64,000 bases of DNA, taken from assembly GCA_032719365.1 (NCBI GenBank), contig CM064873.1:42943742-43007741 (forward strand). Reading direction: 5' to 3'. The stretch comes from Prinsepia uniflora (taxonomy: Eukaryota; Streptophyta; Magnoliopsida; Rosales; Rosaceae). The translations under genes and the position numbers were made by a program. How positions within the stretch are numbered: the first letter of the stretch is position 1; every line of letters begins with the position of its first letter. Below the pieces are notes generated by a model. The model searched no databases and was not told the origin of the DNA. It saw only the letters and a program-made list of their open reading frames with translations. Shown here one piece after another: positions 37,882 through 51,422 of the stretch.

Positions 37882-40824
37882 TGTAACAACCCGTTCCGAG
37901 AATTGGGATTAGTAGAGTGATTAAGGTGCGATTAGTAAGGTTAATCAGGGGCTAGGTGGTCCCGAGGGGTCCGGGAACCTAGAATGACGATTTTGCCCCT
38001 AGGTCGGGCAGAAATGTTGACTTTTATTTCGGGTGGTCAAATGGGAGTTGACCAGTGACCAGGACGTAGTTGAGGACGTCACGAATCCGTAGGCAGGTGG
38101 CACGCCCGATTCCGACATCCGAGGAGGAAGTTGTGATGTTCGGAAGGTTGAGGGCATAACCGTAATTTTGGAAAAATAGGGGAAAAAGTTGACTTTTTGA
38201 ATAATCGAGTTTTGGTAGGTTGACCTAGGATGGTTAGATAGATTCCGTCGTCCTGAGTTCGATGACAGGCGGCACGTATTCATCGGACTTACGAGGTGAA
38301 AGTTACGGGTCTAGGAAGTTTTGGTAAAACCGTAAAAATGTGTTAACCATAAGGGTATTTTAGTCTTTTTGGGTTTATGGGGATTTGTGCAGAGAGAGAA
38401 GGAATGGACGGCTGGGAGTTAATCAGGTGAGATAAGGATGGATGGGATGGTGACATGTGGCAAGTGTGTAGTGGGTTCTGGGGGATTCTAAGGTGTGTGC
38501 ACGGTTCTATTTTTGGAGTGTACCCGTGCCCGTGTTTGTGTTTGTGCGCAGAAGGAAACAGAAAACAGAGGGAGATCATGAAGGAAATTTAGGGTGGTGG
38601 TGTGAGTGTTGATGAATTGTGAGTGTGTGAGGGTGATCAGAGAGTGAGAGGGAAGCAGTGAGAGAGGTTGACGGTGTGGTGGTTGTGTGTGAAGGTGTCC
38701 AGAGCTGCGGGGAAAACCAGGGGTAAAAGCAGGGAGGTTGTGAGGATTGTGGCGGTGGCGGCCGTGTACGGGGCAATTGGGACCGTGGTGGTGTCGTGCG
38801 GGTTGCGAGGAGTCAGCCACTACCAGCAGAGCTCACGACGGCGACAGGTTGCAGGTAATTTCTATTGCCCCGTGTTTATGCTCTGTTTTGGCCGTGAACT
38901 TCAAGTCGGAAGTTGTGGCCTGAGAGGTTGAATCGAAGAGTCTAGGGGAGTTTAGGGAGTTTAGTTGAGTCCAGGGCGTCATTTGGTTGAGCTGCCGTGA
39001 CGGGAGGTGCACGGTGGAGGTTGGTACGACGGAGGGACTCTGTGTGCCCTGTTTTCCCGTTTTGGTTCAAACCAAGAGTCGTGATCCTAGAGACTGAGTC
39101 GAAGGTCTAGGAGAGTCGGGTTAGGTTCCTTGAGGTTCTAGGAACCGTCTGGTCTTGCCACCGTGAAGGGAGGTTACCTGGGTGGCCGGATCGTGAAACA
39201 GAGTTTGGGGAGGTTTGATTTCGAGCTTGAGACGACGGGTAGGAGGCTGTGTCGAAGTGATTGGAGGATGGGGATGCTTAGAGTAAGGTTGGACGAAGCT
39301 TTAGGTGAAGAAAGGGAAGGAAATCGTGCAGGCACGGCGGAGAACCGTTGACGCCGGTTCAGCTGTAGCCTACTGTGTTGAACCGGGTCGACGTGAGGTT
39401 GAAGGTGCACTGTAGCTGGCGCGTGGGGCCACGCGCAGCCACTTTGGGCGGCGCGTGGAGGCGCGTGCGGCGGTTCTGGGAGAAACGGTCAACATAGTTT
39501 TTGGTCTAGGAGTTGTTGTGAGTTCAATGGAGTTGGTTTCGAGTCAATCGGAAGTCGTTTGAGTGTAGTTCCGCGAGGGTGCTTGTGTAGGGTCCCGGGG
39601 TTTTAAGTCTTTGGTCCGGGGATTTTTGAGGGCTTTTAGGTGAGTGTTCGTAGACGTGTTAGTGACGTAATTTGACGGTGTTTGACAGGATCGGGATTTC
39701 CCGAGGGAGCCGAGGAACGGGCTGGACGTTCGGGACGCGAGTAGGGCTCAGTACTGTGAGTGGACCTTTTTTCTAAATTCGAGCATGCATAACTGTTTTC
39801 TATAATTGTTTTATGATTTTGATTATGATGCTATAGTTTTGGAAAGATAAATGATTTCAATGATTTTAAGGGATTTTGGAACATGATTTCGATATTTTAA
39901 GATTGGAAAGTGGACTCCGGATTTGGGTTCGGAATGACGGTCTGGATGCCGGGAAGGGCATCGGACCAGTGATTTCGGATTCGGGTTTGGATGTGGATTG
40001 GTAAATGATTTTCAAATGATTTTGGGATTGGATTTGCTGGATCTGGATATTGGGTTTAATGACCCGGATATATGTGACGGGGGACCGGCCGGATTGGGTT
40101 TAAAGACCCGGATTGAGTTTAAAGACTCGGGAGTTTAAAGACTCGGATATATATATTGATTTCCCCCGTAGGCCTTGAGTTTAAAGACTCGGGAGTTTAA
40201 AGACTCGGATATGGTAAGGCCTGGATTGAGTTTAAAGACTCGGGAGTTTAAAGACTCGGATAGGTCCAGCAGGTTTGATCGGGAAAATGATAAATTGATG
40301 TTTATGGTTTTTGATACGGTTTCTGATACTCATGCTGTGGTTTCTTATGATACTTTATAGTGTTTCTGTTTCTTATGATGTTTAAGATTGATTCTTTTAT
40401 AAATGTGTTTATAACTGCTGGTTATGCATGTGTTTTCAAAACGGAGGGTTTAACTCGGTTTTCTTATAAAATGGTTTTTGAACTTTTGTACCTTCTGGTC
40501 CACTCACATTTTCTGTTTTGATTGCCCTCCAGGTTGTGGAGCAAGCGCGGGGTCTTGACATCGAGGCAGTGTCCAAGGCATAGAAGTGACGTGAGGGATC
40601 CTAGAAGAGTTTAAAGGCTTCTGTGTGCGTGTACTTCCTCGGTTTTTATTTTTCCTTGTAATGTAGTGCTATGCTCTGTAAACGATACGGATTTTGGGAT
40701 ATTTTGTAATTACTCCTGCGTTTGACTGGGTTCGAGTGAGTGTTCCTTAGGTGTTGTGTCGGGGAGTCAGACGGGAGCGGGATTTACCTCGGGTTTCGGG
40801 GTGAAACCGGGGTGGGTCCTGACA
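37882..40824 (+). repeat. Array LTR 4
   Basis: Same structure with the most private changes, for example GCCCCTAGGTC (about 38000), GTGTTTGTG (38535), GATCATGAAG (38577), TTTAATGACCC (40058) and TTGACATCG (40557). Ends in GACA at 40821-40824, followed by TSD TCATA. Confidence 0.95.
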
Positions 40825-41290
40825 TCATATGCTTTACCTTATAGTTTTAGCAATACTTTTACATTTATCATAGTATGTATGCATCCATAAATGAACCACA
40901 TAAAAGATAAATTACACACAAATCACGAAAAACATACATAAGCAAAGTAAGAAGTAAGACTTAAGACAACTTTCAAATACTCGTGACTTAGGGCCTAATA
41001 AACGGCCCATAACTAAAAGGGAGTTTAGCTATGCATAATTGAATGAAACATAAATGAAAATATAAAGTAAAGAATTAAGAAGAAACAAAAAATTTACTAA
41101 GTTGAAGATGACAGCCATGTCCAATATTCAAGAACACCAATCGCAATATTCAAAAATAACTTGAATCTTGAATTGAAAGTACACGGGAAAAAAAAGTGCT
41201 TAAAGAATTTGAAAATAAAACTAACTTGCACTAAAAACTAAGGAAGCAGCACACTCTAAAAAACTCCCCTCATTACATTGATTATGAGGC

Positions 41291-41300
41291 TATTTATATA
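41291..41300 (-). promoter_or_regulatory. TATA box candidate in E
   Basis: The - strand reads CCTATATAAATAGCC, a canonical plant TATA context, about 1.1 kb from the putative 5' end of E. Confidence 0.5.
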
Positions 41301-44082
41301 GGCGAAAACATGACAGAAACTTGGATTCCTTCTTGTATAAGGATTAGGTTTTCCTTTTCCTTCAATTACTTGGACGGCAAGGAATTGGTTCTCCTAATCT
41401 TGCTTGGAGATGGATAAGGCAGGGGCCTTATCATGCTAGATTCTAGGCTGAAAACAAGGCTTGATAGCTTATAATTCCCCACTCATCTGGGATTTGAACA
41501 GATGTCCACGTGCTAGGTGAATCTGATTGGTCCCTTGGTGTGAACACACGTCTAAGTCAGCTAACAACCAAGAAGGAACCTTCCTGATTGATCTTGAGTG
41601 ATCTAACTGCATTTCTTACTTGGCAATGATAGCTAGATGAGGTCTGAGTGGCTTGATCACTTTCTTGATGGAGGGAGGAACCAAAACAAAGCCAAAACCC
41701 GAGAGGGCCTGGAATTTGGCCTAGAACAAAGGCCATTTTTGAAATACCTTAGAGTTTGGCTCTGATAAGGCACATGAATAGCTCGTGATATGTAGGTCTT
41801 GAATCCCTAACGAGGGCTGAAAAATCGTACTGCAAGATATGGAACAGAGGTGGCCAAGATTGGGAACCGCTGGCACAAAATGAAGTACACTAGCCTAGTT
41901 CTGGCCTTGGCACTCAGCTGGGTCTAGAACTAAAAATGAAGAACACCGTGGAACAAGATGCAAAAAAACCTCGAAACATGTCACCAGTGACAAGTTTTGG
42001 TACTTCGTTGACTCAAGCCCTGGTCCTTGGTTGGGCATATGCTAGAACACGAGTTGGTTCTTTTCTAGGAACGAGTGACATGTCATTGGGACCTAAAATG
42101 GAACATGGCCCAGGTGCTAGAATTGGGACCCGATAGCTAGAACACATCCTGGGACTAGTCCTGATGACATGCCAGGGACTCGATGGAGGATCTTGAGCGG
42201 TACCACGTACCCGGTCCTCGGTTGGGACAAGTTTGAGGGTCTTGGACCCGATTCCTCATTTTTCACCATTTTTGGATTTTGTACCAAAGTTTTCATATTT
42301 TCTGCATATGATCTCACAAAACACATTATTTTCTCCTATTGTTCATAAATAACATTAGGAACATGTAAATCAAGCATGAAATGACCTTAAGAACATGTAT
42401 AGAATTGGAGCTATCATAGCAACATCTAGACTGTCATAGTATCCTCGGAAACTACACTCACGCACCATCCAGGCTATGTTTTGGAACTGCACTCACGCAC
42501 CATTCGTACATGTCTAAGAACTCATCACATTACAATCTCACAGCCTCAGAATCACCGGAGCCAAGCTCTGGACGTCTGAGCACTATCCATATCCGAGGAT
42601 AGTTTTTCATGGTCAAACATTTTACAAACTTTGAAATCTCATTTAACACAATCCTTGACTCAAAAACCAAGTCAAAATACATCCAAACATTGGGCCTGAG
42701 CCCAAAACACAGTTTACACAAGCACTGTAAAACGTTACTCAAAATCAGTCAATAATTTCTAAAAAAATCATCAAATAATCATTTAAAAATCATAATCAAA
42801 CTATTGCAACATAAATTATGCATTAAAGCAATTAAAACATCTAAATATGCATCCATAAAATTTTATAAAAGAAAATCCCACTCACACACCATCCTTGTGG
42901 CCAAATTCCGAGTTATACGCTCTTCCGTATCTTCCAAGAATTTTATTGCCTATCAAAAATCACTACTAAAGATCACCAATGTTCCAAATAACCTAATAAT
43001 AAAACATCCTAATTTTTTGGGATTAAAAACGCATTTAAAACCTAAACATTACACTTCAAATACTCGAAACTGTACCAAAATGATGTGTGATCAACTTGAA
43101 ACATATGCCATTTGGTTCGTAACATCGATTACATGAAAAAACATGTTGGCTAGAAATCGAGGTGCTAAGACAGATGCCACCGATGGCCTCTGCGAGTGAG
43201 CCTTACTCACTTGCATAGGGTTCATCCCCTACCTCCAGATGGGTCAGCTTCCAGATGGGTCAGCCTACTTGACCTGGTCCAAAATTTATCATTTTAACCT
43301 TTTTTCTTCCCTTCCACGTCCAACCTAGTTTAATCATGTTCAGAAGGGGTTCTACGATCTCAAAACCCAAGAAACTTACCTCGAGTTTTGACAAAATGCT
43401 TCGACTTTTCAGCCGACCATCGTACCTCCTTGTTCAGGTGATTCCACCATCCAAACCTTTGAACTTCTTAGCTCAATAGAGATAGAGACATGTAGGAACT
43501 ATTAGTAAGCTTGGTTTCGAGCTTCCCTTTCTGAAACACAACGGTGAGTTCAAAAATTCATCGGTTTCCTTCTTGGGTTTCATCTCGGGCTTTTGGTTAT
43601 GAGTTATCTCCTTTCTTTCTTTCTTTTCTTCTTCCTCTCTCTTCTCTTCTCTTCTCTTTCTCCTGAGTTCTCTCCCCCTTCTTCTCTATTTTTCCTCACA
43701 GTTGGCATCTCGGGTTTTCTCCCTATACACCACATACAAAATCATATAAAAATATAAAATAACACAATAGTAAGCCGGTGGGGAGAGGATAAGGGATAAC
43801 ATACATGTCATTTTCAACAAATATCCTACTTGTGAAATGATCAAAATACCTTATTACCAAAATTCCCCTAGACTATTTAGACCCATAACAAACTCATTCG
43901 ATCTCTGATTTTAACGTGTCATTTGTCTACGGACTCAGAATGCCGAAACTTATGTAACGGCCTTCACGGAAATTCCAAAAGGTGTTTGAGGCAAAAGGTT
44001 AACCTTTGACCTATAAGGGAAAATCCATCCACTTACACACAAACTTTCAAAATTATATTTCTCAAATTTTCGAATAGTTACA

Positions 44083-45066
44083 ATCTAACCCCCTTAAAAG
44101 AATTTTGTCCTGAAATTCGAATGTAGTCTTCTTACGATTAAAGATAAAAAGTCTATGTCAATTTTATTGTACAAGAACAAAAAATTCCTTTTCGAGAATT
44201 CCAGGAGAGACATAATCATCCAAACCCACCTTCTGGTATCATTACCATTGCATGTGAATCAAAAGAGCAACCGCAGCCTCTCTGCCTACCTCTAGCTCCA
44301 CTATCCCTACTGTTAGATATTTAACGCCTTTCTGTTGTACTAGGAGTCAATATACTCTATTAGTCTGCGATATCCTATTTTGTTGTGTTACTGCCTAATC
44401 GATGTGAAAAATCCCTACGGATGTGACCAGGCTCCCCTCAATGAAAGAAAGCAACCATATTAGGTTGTGCGGATCAAATATTTTGTCTACTAGTGGTCAA
44501 GACTGAAGCCCCACCAGTGTGACCTATGACGAGGGGCCTCGATACAATACATTGAATGCCTTCGTATTCGGATCCTTCATCACCCGCATCTGACTGGAAC
44601 CCACAAGAAAATTTAGAGTTAAATTCACCTATCTTCTAAGTCCCCTAACTCATCGAGTCATAATCTTGACGCTTTCAGTGTCGTCTAACACTCGTAAACT
44701 ATTCCAGCACAAGCAAAATTACCTCAACTCTAATAGCAGCATCTAAACACTATCTATAGGTGGCAAAAGGTCTAACCATCACATTAGGGCAACAGCATCT
44801 AAACACTCGTAAACTATTTCATCCCATAGGCCCCGTTTAAATCGTCAACGCTTGTCTTTCTCAGTTTTCACAAATGCAGGGCAAAACAAGACAAACTAAG
44901 AAATTTCTCTTCGTACTGAGCCACAATCATACTTCCTTATTGAAAATGCAGGAGCTCAACTTCTCTAAGATAATAGAGAGAGAGGGAGTAAAACTGATAC
45001 AGGAATCTATCCCGAAACATTTCCCAGGTCAACGTATTGGCATTCCATCCCATGATCTGCAATCCA
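44083..45066 (-). pseudogene. Decayed gag and internal region of element C
   Basis: The - strand reads PBS-like TGGATTGCAGATCATGG next to the C2 end, then gag traces, then a zinc-knuckle-like FH-GEPGHIRRD near 44440-44400 with its cysteines lost and a stop inside. A Gly/Arg-rich tail follows, then a polypurine tract (CTTTTAAGGGGGTTAGAT) before C1. Only 984 bp, so pol was already missing. Confidence 0.7.
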
Positions 45067-45677
45067 TGACAGGACCTAACCAGGAAAATACTAAATCTCT
45101 CACATGCGCGTCCTGCTCCCGTCTGACATGTAACCTACAGTATCAAAGGTACCCTCAAAACCTTGTAAAACATAGGATATTTTGTACCTTTGTGAGCTTA
45201 TGCCTCTCCTCCGTAAACAACCTCGATTCTCGTGCAACCATCCTAGAGGGTTTCAAAACTAAGGAAAATGTGTGAGTGGATGAAAATAACTGTTTATAAA
45301 AATATAGTTTGAAACACACGTTTACGCTCTGTTTTAGGAAACTATGCATGCACTAAGTTTACAGACAAACAACAATATCAAAATACGTGCAGTAACTATA
45401 AAATTAGAGACTCCAAAAACTTTCCCAACACAAAATCATTTCAAGATAATACTCCAAGCATGGCTAGACCAAAGCATGGACTCAAATCATATAGAAAACC
45501 AGTCACATTGATAAACCAACACAGACATGATCACAACAATGCAATAGCACCCCAGTCACATAGAACCAGCTAATACTGAGCACTAACATATCGAATCATT
45601 CAATCATATCAAATGACCCAACCTCAATGCAATTGAATCATCATATCAATGTGCACTACTGGTAGGCTAATATCCTT

Positions 45678-45912
45678 TGGGAACTACGAAGCATTACCTC
45701 AACGTCTGAGTGGGGACAGGCTCAAGAACTACAAAGCATTACCTCGACATCTGAGTCACAATCCCAATCTCAAGAACTACGGAGCATTACCTTGAACCCT
45801 GATGCTGCTCACAAGTCTCGGGGAGTACGGAGCTTTATCTCGACGTCCGAGACTACCCATAACAATATTGGTCTAGGGAACTACGGAGCATTATCTCGAC
45901 GTCTGAGACCAT
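45678..45912. repeat. C2 minisatellite
   Basis: About six units built on GGGAACTACGGAGCATTACC, then TCGACGTCTGAG, of roughly 40-60 bp. Lies between the acceptor-side 10-mer and the donor side. Confidence 0.88.
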
Positions 45913-47192
45913 CCAACCAATCTAGCACCTCGAGGAGGATCTCCACATCACATCTCACATCATCACAATCATTACAACCATCACAAATACTAAGGAACCA
46001 TAAGCCATAAACAAAAAAAAACTCAAGACATAGTCCAACATCTTGAGCCTAAGCCCAAAACCATAACTCAACCATAACCTCGTAAAACAACCATTAAACT
46101 GTTCCAAAAAATCATATAAAATCCAAATCTTCTAATCATCATCCAAATCGTGTAATCATGACATAATAACTATAAAACCATTTTCCACAACTCATTGATG
46201 ATTCGAGGTTTAATAAACCCAATTTCCTCGAAAAATGTTTTAATAACATTTTTCTTAAATATTCATAAAAGTTCCCAAAAATCCACATAAATCGTACGTA
46301 ACCAATCATCAAACAATTCTCATAATAAATCGTATAAAATCATGTAAAAATGAATGCAAACGGTTTCAGAAAACAAAATTCCAGCCACACGTACCTTGCA
46401 TGCGACCAAGCCGAATAGTATGTTTTCCTGTAAAATTCGAGAACCGTAAGTCAAACACTATTAGTAAATCCATTTCATACGAGAATATCAAAGCACAAGT
46501 AGCCATAACCAAGTACAATCAACCAATCCCCATTAACCAAATTTCATAGGTAACCTCAGGAACTGCACTAGGCACTATCCGAGTTATGTCTGAGAACTAC
46601 ATGTAGCACCATCCAGATTCTCGTAGTATCCCCATAGCACCATCCGGTCCATGTATAGCAACTACATTCATGCGCCATCTGGACATGTCTAAGAATTCAT
46701 CACATTCCAGTCTCACAGCCTAAGGATCAGCGGAGCCGAACTCTGGACGTTTGAGCACTATCCATATTCGAGGATAGGTTGTCATAGTCAAACAGTTCAC
46801 AAACATTGAAATTTCATTTAACACAATCCTTGACTAAAAAACTGAGTCAAAATACATCCAAACCCCGAGCATGAGCCCAAATAATAGTTTACACAAGCAT
46901 CATAAAATGGATACTCAAAATCAGTCAATAATTTCCGGAAAAATCATCAAATAATAATTTAAAAATCATAATCAATCTATTGCAACATAAATTATACATT
47001 AAAGAAATTAAAACGTCTATTTGACAGGACCCGTCCCCGAAGGACATAGATAACCGTTCCCGGTCCTGCTCCCGTCTGACAAGTCAACTGAAGTTCCGAA
47101 ATTACCCTCAGCACTTGCCAAACAAGGGATAACCGCACATGTGCCCACTCATGCCTCCACCTTCCGATCAGCCTCGATCATCGCGTCACGAC

Positions 47193-48473
47193 CTGGAGAG
47201 TCAGTAAAACAGAAAAGGTGTGAGTGGACAAAACAAAGTTTTAGAAATACATTTATCAAAATACATTCCTACCCTCCAGTTTCACAAACATGCATGCATA
47301 TCGTAAATCATGAGTAAAGTAAATCTGGGCACAAACATTTACAAATCACAAATCTCAATAAAACCACGGGACTCATTTACATATCCAGTCTCATATCCAA
47401 TCTCATATAGTCACGTTATTCCTACAACACGTGCAAATCAATAGGCTCAAGGACCGCTCAAAATCCGAGCATCCGCCGCTGAATAAATTTGGACAAAAAC
47501 ATTTATAAATCACAAATCTCAATAAAACCACGGGACTCATTTCCATATCCAATCTCATATCCAATATCATATAGTCACGTTATCCTTGCAACGCGTGTAA
47601 ATCAATAGGCTCAAGGACCGCTCAAAATCCGAGCATCCGCCGTTGTGAACACATCGCCAGCAGGCAATCCAGATCGTCTTGAATACATCACCGACGGATC
47701 TTCACATAATCCAGCACATCTGGTTTGAGTAGAGCCTCCCTCGGCTGCACAACAACAGACCGTGCTACGTGACCTCTCCGGGGTACACACATCCATCCCG
47801 GAGGCTAGCGTTATCTCCAGGGTTCATTCCGGGGAAACACATTCCCAACCGGAAGCCCTAATATCCAGGGTGCACTTCGGGGGAAACATATTCCAACCTT
47901 AAAGCCCTAATATCCACAACATATCATCATCAGGAAAAACAGTGAAAAACAGTTGCATTCGAAATCAAAACCATGTTCAATACAGGGTCTCTGCCCAAAA
48001 CATAGTTTCCTCAAAATCCGTAAAATCAGAGTCCCGATTATTTGATAAATCCGAAAACCATCAATATCGTCATGTAATCACATGGAAATACCAATCCAAT
48101 CAAAATCACATTTCCATTGGGTCTCATGCCCAAAATGTCACTTTCACGCAAATCCGCGTAACCGCAATCTTGGTTGCCATTTTCACATAAATTCATACAA
48201 TATAAGCACAAAACATTATAAATTCATCAAATCAACCCCTGACTCAGAAGCCAAGTCAAAACCAATCTCAAATCCCTAGCCTTCGCCCAAAACAACAGTT
48301 TCATGGTTTTCTCGAAAATCGTGCCCCAAAGTCATATAAAACAATATAATATTCCGCAAATCCAGAAATCATCATATCGAAACATCAATCATGCCAAATC
48401 ATTTCAAATCATATAATAAAGCATTAAAAACATATATGCATGCATTCTGGGTAGAAAACAAAAGTCCACTCAC
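47193..48473 (-). promoter_or_regulatory. B paired-end intron-like segment
   Basis: On the - strand GTGAGTGGAC (48473-48464) pairs perfectly with GTCCACTCAC (47229-47220). Then CCTTTTCTGTTTTACTGACT and CCAG|GTCGTG. 1281 nt. Encloses imperfect repeats (47640-47920, CGGGGAAACACATTCC / GAAGCCCTAATATCC) and a ~190-bp duplicated stretch at 47330-47640. Confidence 0.5.
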
Positions 48474-51422
48474 ACACCGTCCATATCACTCGTTTTCCGA
48501 GCTGAACGTTTTTCCGTAATTTTTGGAAGTCACCATTCCTGTCCAAAATCATTACCGAGGGTTACTAACACTCCAATATACCTCATATAATTTTTCCCAA
48601 TTTTTCTGAAATTTAAATACGTATTTTAAACGTAACATAAACCTTCGGACCCTCGAAACAATATCGAGACGGTGTCCGGTTTCCTCGAAACCAGTGCCAA
48701 AATGTTCGTTACATTAAATATGAAAAAATTCATGTTGAACTCACCTTGGGATTTGAGCCCACACGCCATCACGCGCTGCCGTGAGTTCAAGCGCCTACTA
48801 CAGTAAAAGCTACAGTCGTCGTCTTTGCCTGTTTGTCTGTAAAACAGGTCCTTTTGCCCGCGGGTTGACCCGGTTGGAACCTTGTCCATTTCCAGTTAAT
48901 TCCTTCAATTGATTAGTCTAATTGCGTCGTCATAGACCCAATTTAAGTTCTGTAAACCGAATTACATCAATTTTTACCTCAATGTAGTCGAATCAATCTC
49001 GACTATGTGAAGAACATCGAATACTGTTCATCTTCGAACTTCATCAATTTCAATCGAATTCGTTCAATTGATCCACTCAGAAGCTTCGCAGGAACCATAT
49101 AAACGTAATTCTAAGCTCAATTTCATCCTTCTAACCCTTCAATTGTACGACTCAATCCTCGAACTCCTTCTTTGTTACCAAGTCCGTTGAGAGTCAAATG
49201 GTCACTAATTTCCTTCGTTCTTGAGGTGGTCCTGATCGTGGAAATCCCAGAAAGCTTAACAAAAATCTCAATTTAGAGTATCACGGCTCACAAATTCAAA
49301 TTCGATTTTTAGGAGAATTTGTATTCTCACTGTTTTAAGCTTTCGGGTTTAGAGGTCCAACCTCTCCAAATCAGTCCTCACAGTTCCTTCTCAATCGTTT
49401 TCATTTTCCTTTCAATTCCTTTCATTATTCCTCTCACAGGTTGATCAGAGAAGGAGATTGAGCTTACTGCTCTGTTCTTTCTTCACAAGTATACACACAC
49501 GATTTTGATAATTCAACACAAAATATCCAATTAAATAAGATTTCAGGCCACTAATCCACAATATGATTGTGACAGATGTCACTCAAAGAGCTAACCAACT
49601 CTCCAAATTGGCTGAATCAGCCATCAGCCGTACTGACTAATCAAAACCCAGTCAAATTACCATTTTACCCTTTCCTTCAAAATTACCAAATAGCCCTTCG
49701 CCATCTCAAGCCCATAACTTTTTCATCAGAACCCCGATTGACGCATGCCGCCTGTCTACGGATTCAGCATTTAGAGACCTACACAACGGTACTTACAGGA
49801 AGTCTAAACATGGTCCTGATTAAAAATTCAACAAATAGCCCCTTTTTAACAAATTTACCCAATTACCCTTAAACTTCCGAACATCATAACTTTCTCCTCG
49901 AATGTCGGAATCGGGCGTGCCACTTGTGTAACGACCCGTCCCAAATTCCTAGAGTAGATTAGTAACTAATCACGATTAGTGAGACTAATCGGTGATTAGT
50001 TAGGCGAAATCGGACGAACGATGCAAAATGACCGTTTTGCCCTTGGGCGTGGCAAAACGTTGACTTTTCATTCTGGCGGTCAAATGGACTTTGACCGATG
50101 ACCGATGACCGTGACGTAGTTCGTGATGTCACAAGTTCATAGACAAGTGGCACATTCAATTACGACATTCGAGGAAGAAGTTATGACGTTCGGAAGTTTA
50201 GGGGCATTTTAGTAATTTTGGTTAAAAAGGGACAAATAGTTGACTTTTTGACCGGAATGTCCGATGGCCGAGGGCCGAGGACCGTTACGTAGATCGGGAC
50301 GATACGAATCCGTAGACAGGCGGCACGTCAAATTCGGACGTTCGACGGCGAAGATACGGTTCACAGAAGTTCCAGGTTACTATTCATGGCGACATGTTTT
50401 ACGAGACAAAAAGTGCAGTTTTGTCTCTAGTGGGCCCAGCTTTTTAGACATCCAATGGATGAGTGACAAGTGTCACCCATCCACTGGCCAATCTCACATA
50501 TACATGCATCCATCCATCCATATAACCGTGCACCCATTTCTCCATGTTTACCCAATTCAACCCGATCCCATTTCTCCCCAAAACCTTAACCTTGACCGTT
50601 GAGCCTAACTGAGAGGACAGAGAGTGAAGATGATCAGAGGGACGTAGTGGCTGGCCAAGACAGCGCCGCCGTGGGCGGCGGAGGCAGGGGAACCACCATA
50701 ACCCGGTTAGACCCCAAAACTATTTCTTTTCAATTTTGACATTATGGTCGATTTTGGTTGATTAGGTTAGGCTTATTAGATGGTTAGGAGGGTTTTCAGA
50801 TGATTTTGAACGGCTGTGGACGGCCATGAAGCCCAGGGGGCAATCAGACGTTTTGGGCCATGAGGGAGGAATCAAAGAAGGTGGATTTTGGATGTTTTTC
50901 ATAGTTTTGTTCATACCATTAGACTCCTAGGATTAAACTAGGAATTTTAGGATTTATTTGGACTGAAACGGATGGAAATTGAGGGAGGAATAAGGCCGGA
51001 CCGGTCACGCCGGTCTAGGGAACCAGTGAACCGGCCAGACCGGTTCAATCGTGAGGTTGAAGAAAACTGTTCACTGGCGCGTGAAGCCCACGCGCAGCCA
51101 CTTCAGGCGGCGAATGGCGGCGCGTGACGGAGATTTTGGGGAAAGTTCCAACATGTGAAATCTTCTATTCGATGTAACGAAGATTTTGGGACTGGTTACG
51201 AGTCGATCAGACATCGTTTCGATAGGTTTCGGGCTGTCGGAAGGTATAGGATCAGTTTAAAAATAGTTAAAAGTTTGGGAAACTTACGGGGCTTTGGTAG
51301 GAGGTTAATTAAGTAGTTAGTAACCTATAATTAAAATTTGGACAGGTTTGGGGGTCCCGGTGACAGTGATCGGCTCGGGAGAGCCTATGGCACGCAAATC
51401 GAGGCGGCATCACAGACGGTCT

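Larger units (their letters stand above)
24031..40824 (+). mobile_element. Tandem gag-only LTR retrotransposon array (4 LTRs, 3 internal regions)
   Basis: Period 4617 bp: LTR 24031-26973, 28648-31590, 33265-36207, 37882-40824 (2943 bp each); internal 26974-28647, 31591-33264, 36208-37881 (1674 bp each). TSD TCATA flanks only the outside (24026-24030 and 40825-40829); there is none at inner junctions. Each internal region has a PBS, an intact gag and a polypurine tract, but no protease, RT or integrase. Class: Ty3/gypsy by gag and by the GGGGACGAAATTC PPT context; non-autonomous, TR-GAG-like. Few differences between units, so very young. It would need pol from a related autonomous element. Confidence 0.95.
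23484..42416 (-). mobile_element. E: solo LTR of another family, about 2134 bp, TSD TAGCA, hosting the array
   Basis: Ends TGACGTGAACC ... GAGCTATCA. TSD TAGCA at 23479-23483 and 42417-42421; removing E restores alignment of C1 to C2 (ACTACA, GTAGCA, CATC). Its own sequence is 23484-24030 plus 40830-42416. It is not related to the TGTAACRACCCG family and has no coding region. TATATAAATA on the - strand (41291-41300) suggests a - strand LTR promoter. Family not recognised. Confidence 0.75.
23017..44082 (-). repeat. C1: 3' LTR of element C (split by E)
   Basis: Pieces 23017-23483 and 42417-44082, about 2.1 kb after removing E and one TSD. Begins on the + strand as CGACAGGAG (from TGACAGGAC) and ends CGAATAGTTACA. 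Contains GTGAGTGGAC (23221-23230), its partner TCCCACTCAC (42876-42885), a pyrimidine/CTTTC-rich tract (43610-43690) and a degenerate GCGCGTG block near 43170-43225. It aligns to C2 on both sides of every insertion point. Confidence 0.82.

Noticed and set aside
24031..40824. Three independent insertions of the same element
   Set aside because: No TSDs at inner junctions and exact 4617-bp register; one TSD pair outside only.
23484..42416. E as a DNA transposon
   Set aside because: 5-bp TSD and TG/CA ends without longer terminal inverted repeats fit an LTR better; no transposase seen.
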